Shown: in pieces, positions 53,044 through 64,000 of the stretch
How positions within the stretch are numbered: position 1 is the stretch's first letter
Layout of the letters: each line of letters opens with the position of its first letter
DNA from: Symbiodinium natans
Taxonomy: Eukaryota; Sar; Dinophyceae; Suessiales; Symbiodiniaceae
Direction: 5' to 3'
Length of the DNA: 64,000 nucleotides
Assembly (NCBI GenBank): GCA_905221605.1
Contig: CAJNDS010000765.1
Span: 1-64,000 of the forward strand
Position numbers and translations under genes: made by a program
The notes under the pieces: generated by a model
Databases searched by the model: none
The model's input: only the letters and a program-made list of their open reading frames with translations
What the model was told of the DNA's origin: nothing

Positions 53044-53310
53044 TTGCGCGAGGCCCGGCGCTGGGAGCTGCTCCCGCCTGTTGCAGCGAGCCCCGGAGCG
53101 CGGCACCTGCACGCCGCGGCCTTCGACTCCGCCTCCGGGTCCTGGCTCCTCTTCGGCGGGGAAAGCGAAGGCGGCGGCCTCGGAGAGCTTTTCTCGTCTG
53201 CCGCACGGGGCCCCCACAGACCGACCCAAAGCCCGAAGAGCGAGGTGGGACACGTCTGGACGAGCTCTGGGCCTTGGACCTCTTCGAGGCCGGAGAGGGA
53301 CATCGAGACG
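53044..53310 (+). CDS. Kelch-repeat protein gene, downstream exons
   Basis: 53044-53175 reads RRWELLPPV, then LHAAAFDSASGSWLLFGG; 53248-53300 reads LDELWALDLFEAGEG. These are the two halves of one Kelch blade with the same wording and exon split as the blades at 39665-42800. They probably belong to the same gene, whose intron was enlarged by the copia. An independent neighbouring Kelch gene is the alternative. No terminal exon or stop was assigned. Confidence 0.72.
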
Positions 53311-53319
53311 GGGAAAGGA

Positions 53320-53560
53320 AAGAAGGAATCTACGAATCTACGAAGCCCCAAAAACCAACCTGAACCTAGAAGCTTGAGACAATTTGAGACCTACATAAAC
53401 CCTGACAACCCTAATAATGCCTCACAAAAAACCAAGGCCCTCAGCTGTAAGAAAATCAACCCTAGACAAAACCTAAATCCTTATCAGCCCTAAGAACCCT
53501 ACAAAACCAAAGCCATACGCCCGAGGGCGAAACCCTGCAAAGCCCCAAGCACCCTAAGCC
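53320..53560. repeat. Degenerate telomere-like (CCCTAA-type) tract
   Basis: Many AACCCTA, ACCCTGA, GCCCTAAGAACCCTA words with no strict period. Similar patches occur at 51879-52160 and 60340-60470. Confidence 0.5.
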
Positions 53561-53599
53561 ACAAGATTTCCAAAGCAAAACTTATAACAGAAAACAACC

Positions 53600-55010
53600 A
53601 ACAACAAAAGAAAACATCCTGGCTTTCAGGGGGGGTCCTCACTCAGACACCTGCACGATTGCGTGGGGCAGCTCTGCACAACACAGAACGCCACGGAGCC
53701 CAATATTCGTGTGCTTGGAGGGCGGCGACGGCGCAGCTGCGACAAAGAAGTGTGCCAGACCCACAAACGCAGGGCGCAGAAGCGTTTCTGGAGCACGCAT
53801 GCCTGACGCGTGAGAAAAAGTCGGGGCAAGCTCCGGGCTTGCCCCTTCTTCGACATATCCGCGGCATTCCGTATGATTCCATGGCAATCTCGGAAACCTC
53901 CCTCTGCGCAACACATCAAATACAAGCGGATGTGAAGGAGTTGAACTCATGCTTGCAAATGCTTCGCGCCGTCCGCCTCGACAGCCCTGCAGTGTGCTGG
54001 GGCTGAAGCCAGACAACATGTGCCGTGGTCATGCTGCTATGTGCATGGGCGACTCGCTCTGCGCTCTGGCAAACATCATGAGAGGCAAAGGATCCCAAGC
54101 AGCACGGTTCCTACCTCCAGGTTCTGATGATGCCCGTAGGTGTGAACTTCCTCCGGGAGAGTTTCTAACAGTTCCTCGTGCTCCATTGTGTTGTTGATTG
54201 ATCTCAGGCAAGACCTTGGTTGTGCTCTTAAGGAGATCGTCATGAGGTGGCCCACAGGTTCCTGGTTACGAAAAGCGAGATACCGTGCGGACAAAAGTGA
54301 GCACGCAGAAGCGCTGCCAAGTCTAGTTGGCGGTGATGACATCGTAGAGTCGGAGTGCGAACTGCCAACGCCTGCTGGTAGTCAAAATTTCCCTGTACCG
54401 ATCACTTGCAAATACCAGGTCTACCGCCTAAATGGAAAATGCCAGGAGCTTTTTTGAATTACCCGCATGGCAGGCAGACCGCATGTTCGACTGGCTGTGC
54501 TGTTCTTCGTCATGACTTCTCCGAATGTGTTGAGTATGTTTGCGTATTTTGCAATCCGCGCAATATCAGTAAGAAGTATTGAATGAAGATGATGTCTTGT
54601 CTATGTTGCTCTTGACTAGTCGTCTGCGGCCAACAAGCTTTTGAAGAGTTTGGCAGAAGCACAGGATGTGAAATCAAGAGCTCTTCAGACAAACAGCCCG
54701 CGGTTCAAGCCGCAGGGCTGGCACACCGGGCAGCGACCCGACTGGAAGTCTCAAGTCAAAGCCTTCACACAGGAAGACCGATTCCTGGGTTGGCATGGCT
54801 GTGGCAATACAAATGACATTACGTTGACACCGCGCCTACATCACATATCTGATTTCCTTTGACTTTTACACCACAATGACATCGCATTTACTCTGCATTT
54901 ACATGGCATTGACCTGATTGCATCTACAACTGTGCAGTGGACACACCCAGGACATCTTTCCGTGACTTTGCTGTTTGTGTCTTCTTCCATATCTGGAAGA
55001 GGTCATTCTG
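53600..55010. other. No gene recognised between the Kelch and Roc-COR exons
   Basis: Frames of up to about 115 codons on both strands show no domain. 5' exons of the Roc-COR gene may lie here, for example around 54637-54830, but I cannot support them. Confidence 0.35.
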
Positions 55011-55013
55011 CAG

Positions 55014-55285
55014 ATGGCGTTCCGGAGGCGCTTGGGATCCAATCTGCTTGAGCACGATGCACAAAAACAAGAAAGTAAGTATCTGGTTTGAGGTGCTGCG
55101 CGCTTGGACGTGTTCTGTTTGCAGAGAGAAGTCAGGCGAGCACGTCACGTTGTCCAAAGCCAGGTGGCAAGAACACGGCGAAGAGCCCCTGGCAGTGGTC
55201 AGGCTCTGCTTCGTGGGCAAAGGGCGCGTGGGAAAGACCTCGACGCTGAGGCCTTGCGAGGGGTGGTGTGTGTGTGTGTGTGTAT

Positions 55286-55334
<49 letters not shown>

Positions 55335-58300
55335 TTGCGAGGGCCATCCAGGGATGAGGTCGTTGTAAGTCGTTGTGAGTGGTTGTGAGTCGTTGCACGC
55401 ACGTGCGGCGGAAGCTGAGGCGCATCAAGGGGGAAGAGCTGCCCGAGAAAGAGGCGTCCACCTTCGGCGTCGCGCGCTCCGTTGCCGAGGTGCACGACCT
55501 GGATGAAGAGTGGAGGCAGTGGGAGGGCAGAGTTATCGACAAGGACATGGCTCGCGCAGGAGTGAGGAAGATACAGCAGCAAACGAAGGCGCAGCAAGAG
55601 GTGGAGAAACAGACAGGTAACAAGGCCTCGAGCCAGAAGACCGAGAAGAAGGACAACGCAAACGAACCGCTTGAGCCGTTGGATGCAGACGCGCAGAATG
55701 GAGCTTCGGGCAAGATCATGTCAAGCACGTCAGCCGGGGAGGATGCCACGATTGACCCGCATCAGCCCGAACAGCGACAGCAAAATGCTCCTGAGCTTGG
55801 ACTCAAGGGACAGCTCCCGCGGATGCTCGGCCCGTCGCAGCTCAGCGGCGAGCTGGTGCTGGAGTTATCTGGAGGGAAAGCACAGGAGGAAGCGTCCAGG
55901 CCGCAGCTGAGGCTGCAAGCCTGGGACTTCCCCGGGCAGCGCGAGTACGCGCAGCTAAACCTCTTGTACTTTACTGGGCAGGCCATGTATCTCGCGATGT
56001 GTGATTTGAGCGCTGACCCGGTGGAGGAGTGGCAAGACCTGAAATTCTGGCTCTGGGCGATTACCCGCTACGCCAAGACGGAGAGAGAGAAGGAGGGCCA
56101 CAAGAAGAAGAGGGGAGGAGGGGGTGAGAGGTTTGAGGAGGCTGAAGAGCAGCCGAGGCCGCCGATTCTGATTGTAGGCACCCACTGGAGCAAAAGGAGG
56201 GAGGGCGCCGACGTTACCTTGCAGAAGCACCTGGAAGGTCTGGTGGAACAGCTGCCCAGCCTGAGGCGGCAGCTGCAGGATGGCCCCGGAAGCTGTGATG
56301 GCGAGGCCTGCCGCTGCAAGTGGCTGTTCCCCGTCGAAAACAAGGCCGATTGCTTGGAAAAGTGCAAAGGGATCGGGGCGCTCCGGAAGAAGATCGGAGA
56401 GATCGGCCAGGAGATGATTCTCGACAGAGGTCTGCAGCGCACGCCGGCTCAGCACGCCGGCATGAACTCCAAGCGCTACCCCGTGTCTTGGCTGCGCGGC
56501 CACGACCTGCTGCGCCAGCTCGGCGAGGGCCTCGCCTGCACTGCCGCCAGAAAAGATGTCCGACGCTGCGTGGAGGAGGCCCGAAGAGCGGGAAAGCACC
56601 TGCAGAAGGATGCAAGAGGAGCTGTGACTTTCCCTCTGCAGTCGCTGCTGGACGTCCAGTGCTCTGTTTGGGAGGGGTTGAAGGCACCGGCAGGCACTTC
56701 GTTGAGGGTTTGCCTTTTTGGGGAAGAGAACGATGCAGAGACCATGGAGGTGAGCCTGTCCTTTGATTTCCTGTCTTTGGAGACCGTGTCGGAGCTGCTG
56801 CAACGCATGAGGCCGAAGCATCTGGAAGGCGCGGGGAACAACCCGAAGAGGGTCCTCTCAGTCAGCAGCCAGCTGTAACGAGAATCGGGGCCCCTATCCT
56901 CCCAGTCACATGCGGCCTCAAGTGATGGCTGCTCTAGTAGCATCACACTGATCCTTGCAGCAAAATACATAGACATATCCCACAGCGAGATGCAGCCATA
57001 CAGCAAACCTGCAGGTGAAGAGGTGAAGAAGTTGTTGAGGGTCCTGCACTCTTTGGGCACCTTGGTGTGGTTCGAGGAAGAGCACCTGGACCAGATTGTG
57101 AGGCTCTCAGGGTGCTGTAGCCATGTTTGGAAGCTTTGGCTTGCTGCATCGTGCGAATGCGAGAGTTGCGCACCTAAACACAATCAACATCCACACAAAA
57201 ATGGCCAGCGACCCCGCAAGAGCTGGCAGGGGGCAGAACGCAGACACCGAAATATTAAAGCAAGCCCCGGAAGTGCGCGTCGCAGACGAAAGGAAATGCC
57301 ATGCTGTGACGGGTCAGCTTGGGACCCAAAGTGACAACCCTGGCATGCTTGGGTGGTCAGGCAGGAAGCCGTTCAGGGGGAGGGTTCCAGCATTTCAGGG
57401 GGTCACGAGTTTTGAAGGAAAGTGTTCAGAGACCTTCTTTCGTGCTTTTTGGCCTGCCCTCTGTCCGCTGGCGGCGTCAAATTTTCGTGCTAGCGGGGAG
57501 GGCTGGGCCACAAATTGTCGGCGTGGAAGGGGCGGATCCTGGTCTGTTTGTTCCCACACCCCATTTCCGGACTTAGAAGTGCCTGGAGACCACATTTGTT
57601 TTTCCAAGGGGCTCCAGACGAGAAGCATACTTCGAAGACACACATTCAAAAGTAAGACGGAAAGAGCGAGCGTCGGCAAGTCTAACTCCAGCTCTGTACG
57701 TTCCAGGGGTGGGTCCGCGGGTTCCGCATCTTGGGGATCGCTCTCAGGTGATGCTGAATCCGAGCAAGGCTGCCGAAGCGCTGACGGGCCTCCTGTTCGT
57801 CCGCTTCCGTGAGGAGTCCCACTGGGAACACTCCCAGGAGTATCAAGCATACATGGACGAGAAGATAAGGCGCGCCGATCCCGGCGACCTGCTGCGCTTC
57901 AAGGCCTGTGGAGTGGTGACGCTGCAGTTCCTGAAGCATCTCTGGGCACAAGAGTTCCAGGAGGAACACGAGGCAATTCTGCGGGAGGTGCTCTTGAGAC
58001 GTGGGGTCATGGTACAGCTTCCCGAGGTGGATCAGTTCATGGTGCCCTGCTGCCTTCCAAAAGCCCACCTCTTGCAGCCGCCAGCGCGGACCGAAGACCT
58101 GCTCCTTTACGTGCACCTGGATGGCTTCATGTCTCCGCATCTCTTTCCGAAGCTGGCATCGATCCTGTACAAGACGTTGACCTCTCCGGGGAGTGGCGCT
58201 GCGGGTCTGTCGCCAGGCCCGCCGCAAATCTACAGCAACCTGGTGGAGGTCCGCACTGCGGATGCGGCGGTGAACCTGTCGCTTTTCCCGCTCGGGAGCC

Positions 58301-58620
58301 CGGAGTTGCTGCGAATCCATGCCAGCCACGCAGGCCACGCTGGTCAAGCCAGTCCGCAGGACCAAGAAGACCTGAAGCTGGCCTTGATGTCGGCCTGGAG
58401 GAAGGCATTGGGCTTCGAGTGCAAGGCGATGAGGGATGCTGTCGACGCACAAGACCTGTCAGAGTATGCGGGCATCTCCTCGGGCATCTTGCCGTGGCTC
58501 CAAGAGATGCGCTCCGTGCTGTCAGTCGATCGTTTCGCATCGCGATGCCCTTGTGTGACCCGAGGCTGCAGAGTTTCCACTTTCTCCGAGAAGTGCAACC
58601 TCTGTCGAGGTGCATGCTTG
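55014..58620 (+). CDS. Roc-COR (ROCO family) GTPase-like protein, several exons
   Basis: An acceptor-like TCTGCAG precedes ATGGCGTTCC (55014). This exon ends at a good donor (AAA/GTAAGT, 55075) and joins in frame to an exon from about 55127 that holds the P-loop GKGRVGKTS (near 55213-55240). After a GT-microsatellite intron, an exon of about 55394-56860 carries switch-like STFGV, the G3 motif DFPGQREYAQLNLLYFTG (from about 55924), the G4-like VGTHWSK, and the start of COR (YPVSWLRGHDLL). A small exon (56985-57120: LLRVLHSLGTLVWFEEEHL) and a larger one (57709-58560) continue COR (LLRFKACGVVTLQFLKHLW; VDQFMVPCCLPKA). ROCO proteins are multidomain, often dimerising GTPases in signalling. No LRR or kinase domain was found here. 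G4 lacks the classical NKxD, as in many ROCO proteins. A charged linker (55600-55790) separates switch I from G3. Exon edges are approximate. Confidence 0.8.
55262..55331. repeat. (GT)n microsatellite in a Roc-domain intron
   Basis: GTGTG with two GTAT interruptions, starting a few bases after the P-loop exon, so the repeat lies at or next to the 5' end of the intron. Confidence 0.95.
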
Positions 58621-58624
58621 CTGG

Positions 58625-59295
58625 AGGAGCGCTTTCACGCGGATCTAAGTGATGAGCTTCGCAGGGTCATCGCTGCCGTCTCCTTGTTCGAGCACACGCG
58701 GCCAGCAGGGAGCTTTCGCTTCAAGCAGTTCAACTACCCGGGGGATGTCGATCTTGCCGAGTACGTGATCCTGGAAGCTCGCGACGAGGCAGAGGCCCTG
58801 GAAAAGTTAGCTGCCGAGCTCCAAAAGAAGTTTGGAAAGCACTGGAACGAGGACTTGGCTATTCACTGGAGTGGCCTCAAAACTGGAGATCCACGCTCAT
58901 CAGACAAGGACAAGCTCCTGACTTGGAGCCGCGCAGAAGTCGGGCAAGGCTTCAAGCTGTGCCAAGAAGAAGGTGCCCAGATTGGTTTGGTCGAGGCCCT
59001 CAGGAAGGGCGCAAGAGGCCGCACCGCCAAGGTAGACGTGTTTGCCAAAACATGCCTCTTCCAAGGGCAGCCGTGTGGCGCACATCAGGTGCGATTCTTC
59101 GAGGTGACAAACGTGCTTTATGCCGGGTACATTTGCACGGAGGACGCCTCGAGACAGGTGAGGCCTTTGACAAAGGATGGCAACCAGATCGAGTACCTCG
59201 AGAGAGGGTTGAAGGAGTACGCTGCGAAGCATGGCAAGCCCATGAAGTATGCCGCTTCCTCAGCACCGCCACGGTGGGACATGCAGATTTGTTAG
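58625..59295 (+). CDS. GDxDLxE-motif domain, nucleotidyltransferase-like (tentative)
   Basis: In the same open frame as the last COR exon. After a Cys-rich bridge that may be an intron (58560-58625), residues read FKQFNYPGDVDLAEYV (58720-58770), then a helical stretch, IHWSGLKTGDP, a W....E...G segment, KVDVFAKT (about 59028-59051), and a stop at 59293-59295 after MQIC. The GDxDLxE core with a later KxD motif resembles nucleotidyltransferase-fold proteins seen in large DNA viruses and protists. This is recalled similarity, not a database match. It may be the C-terminal domain of the Roc-COR protein or a separate downstream gene. Confidence 0.45.
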
Positions 59296-59299
59296 TCGT

Positions 59300-59890
59300 T
59301 CAACGTGTCCTGTCATTTATGTGTAGATGCATCTCCGTGGCACGTGCAGACTGCGTGAGCAGAAGACGTAAATCAAGCCCATCTAAAGCGGCACGTCCCT
59401 TAATTTATAATGTAAAGGTGTGATTCAGCCGGACCACGTAAACTTCCGAGCAAGCAACCTGCAATCGTAGCTTCACTGCAACGGCCATCAGAGCCAGCAC
59501 AACAATAGCTAATTAGTTGGCTTGTGCATCGGCAAGGCTATCTCAGCAGGTTCTCATAGAGAGCGGGTTCTGCCAGTTCTTTGCAACAGACACGGTCCTT
59601 TCGGAATGGGGTGAGAGCAAGGTGAAAGGGCGGGCGGCGGACATAAGAATGCGACGGCCGCGACGGAATGCTCAGCACGGAACAAAATTAAAGACAAACA
59701 AGAGGGACACGCCTAGCCGCGCAGGGGTTTTTGTCCTCGCCATGCTGACCTTCTTCCGGTCATTCCAAACAAAGATGTCGCGCGATGTCTTCTGTCTGCC
59801 ATGCATTTTCCGACATCGTGCGTGTTGTTGTACTCGTCCCGAGTCGCCAAGAACTATCTAGGCTCAGAGAAGAACCGAGCACCAAATGTT
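59300..59890. other. Intergenic or intron sequence
   Basis: No recognised domain. A 114-codon frame (59517-59861) has no family signature. Confidence 0.4.
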
Positions 59891-59909
59891 GTTTGAGAGT
59901 TGTCGCTGC

Positions 59910-60313
59910 TCTGAGGTGAAGCGGCTTTGGGAGCGGAGCGCGTTCTTCTTCCAGCGCGGCTGGGATCAGGAGCTCCACCTGAACGTGCTGACGCTGCTGT
60001 GGCCGCTGCTGCAGCACTGGGCCGCCCAGCTCTGCCAGCTTGCCGCACATGCGGAGGCCCTGGCCAGCATGCTCAAGACAACCCCAAGCCCACCCCAGCA
60101 GCCCCAGCAGCACCAGCAGCCCCAGCAGCACCAGCAGCCCCAGCAGCACCAGCAGCCCCAGCAGCCTCAGCAGCACGAGCCACTGACGCCCAAGCAGAAA
60201 GACACGATCGAGGACGTGGCCCAGCTGCGCCGCCGGGTTGAAAATCAGGCTGACCATATATTCAAGCATTGTGAGAATGTCGTACCACTCTTAGATGATT
60301 CTTTCCAATCGTA
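59910..60313 (+). CDS. Exon with Gln/His/Pro repeat
   Basis: Reads WERSAFFFQRGWDQELHLNV, a helical Leu-rich stretch, then a PQQHQQ repeat encoded by a CAGCAGCCCCAGCAGCAC unit (60086-60180), then a charged helix (LRRRVENQADHIF) and a stop at 60312. GC-rich and codon-biased like neighbouring exons. The preceding ATG at 59886 is possible, but an AG acceptor just before is equally likely. It could be an internal or terminal exon of the preceding gene or the 5' exon of the nuclease gene. No family recognised. Confidence 0.5.
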
Positions 60314-60339
60314 GCAAGTCTCAGCCCTCATCCTAAATC

Positions 60340-60480
60340 CCAACCTACCCTACACCTTGCGTAACCGAACCAAACTGAAACCTGCTCAACCAATACCCTA
60401 ACTTATCCTAGCAGAACCTGAACTTACCCGAACCAAACCTATAGCAAGCTTCAGACCCTAAACCCAGCAACGCTGCCCCT
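60340..60480. repeat. Degenerate AACCTA/ACCCTAA tract
   Basis: Repeated CCTAAATCCCAACCTACCC, CCGAACC and ACCCTAAC words resembling a decayed telomeric repeat, lying between coding segments. Confidence 0.45.
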
Positions 60481-60796
60481 GCTGAGAAACCTGATGGTAA
60501 GGTGCAGGGCCGAAGTTTGCTAGGCTTGAAGTGTTAGTTCGAATGCCATGCTGTGCTGCGATGCCATACAAGCGCTTTGCATGGATACTGATTTGTGCCT
60601 GGCATTGCCTGGCTGCTTGCTGACTTGCCCTTTGCTGTTTGATACTTCGACTCTTTTTGTCTTGCGACTCATGTGCGCATGACTCGTCACCCCCGCAGTG
60701 CTAGAATAGCTTCCGCCCGTAATGCAGTATAGTACAGTCGTACATGTAACACATACACACACATTCAGCTCAGGCTCTTCTTAATTTTCTTGCGAC

Positions 60797-63555
<2,759 letters not shown>

Positions 63556-63589
63556 AATTACAGGCTTTGTGACGAATGCGTAGTTTTAC

Positions 63590-64000
63590 GGAAGCGTCCT
63601 GCAGGGCCGGATAGTACAGAGAACAAAAACCCCACACCAAAGATGCAGCGAAAAAGAAAGTAAACGACTGAGTTCACGTGCAAAAGGCAAGTAAACTAAG
63701 TAGCACCAAGCCAGCACAAGGCTGTTGCCTACAGCAAACTGGACAATGCAAGCAGAAAAGCATTTCTCTGATTTTCTGTATGCGCATGAAAAACCGCATG
63801 GCCGCTCAGCTGAAAGTCACAAAACTAAAACAACGAGAGACAAGCACTAGTATTAAGCAGACGAAAGCAAACAGAGTGAAGCAAGCAGCACAGCGGCAGC
63901 ATTTAAACTTAAAGACTAACTTACAGTAAGTTTCATACAAACATGAACACAAGCCACAAAGAACAGAAGCAGTAACAAACAGAGACGCAACAAAACGAAG
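63590..64000. other. A/C-rich tail, no gene recognised
   Basis: The plus strand becomes A-rich with many ACAAA and GCAAG words, resembling in composition the interior of the outer LTR element at 648-4145. No LTR edge or coding domain is seen before the window ends. Confidence 0.4.

Noticed and set aside
55955-56821. 288-codon minus-strand frame
   Set aside because: Antisense to the Roc-COR exon, whose sense strand has clear GTPase motifs.

Overview
The window looks like nuclear DNA from a dinoflagellate. It carries TTTAGGG/TTTTAGGG telomere-type repeats, two intact Ty1/copia retrotransposons with very long single-ORF polyproteins, GC-rich intron-split genes encoding Kelch, Roc-COR and CCR4-type nuclease domains, long GT, GTGC, GA and homopolymer tracts, and a high proportion of repeats. 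No bacterial operons, ribosome binding sites, rRNA, convincing tRNA or CRISPR arrays were seen. The species cannot be named from the sequence alone.

Layout. 1-17.1 kb is a CCCCCCTTTAAG satellite carrying a solo LTR (66-277) and a nested pair of LTR elements. The outer element (345-16911; LTRs of 303 and 300 bp; target-site duplication TTTAA) is non-coding and looks non-autonomous (LARD-like). Inside it sits an intact minus-strand copia element (4151-12565; identical 134-bp LTRs; duplication TGGAG) with a small leader ORF, a 2002-aa Gag-Pol, and a third ORF with a membrane segment and a Cys/His tail. Both elements have the same primer-binding site next to the 5' LTR, so the coding element (or its relatives) could mobilise the empty one. 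17.6-18.1 kb is a small tandem repeat, and 18.5-25.4 kb is a higher-order array of a 1.9-kb unit (three full copies and a deleted fourth). 25.9-27.1 kb is a long imperfect inverted repeat. 27.3-39.6 kb has no convincing gene; it holds GT, GA and AT-rich tracts, an interstitial telomeric block (31.38-31.71 kb) and a duplicated 0.3-kb segment.

39.7-53.3 kb holds the exons of a plus-strand Kelch-repeat gene. A second intact copia element (43135-51268; identical 284-bp LTRs; duplication GTTTT) lies in one of its introns. This element is the most interesting object in the window. Its 2515-aa polyprotein has a segment between protease and integrase with the complete HxD...H...R pattern and spacing of a 2-oxoglutarate/Fe(II) oxygenase. 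Its first ATG lies inside the 5' LTR, and its primer-binding site, inside the reading frame, matches the anticodon arm of tRNA-Met, as in Drosophila copia.

55.0-63.6 kb holds plus-strand exons for a Roc-COR (ROCO) GTPase-like protein, a GDxDLxE-motif domain, a Gln-rich segment and an endonuclease/exonuclease/phosphatase domain, split by introns. One intron contains a 0.7-kb GT/GTGC microsatellite. Whether these form one gene or several needs transcript data. Exon edges here were inferred by eye from reading frame and domain continuity and are approximate.
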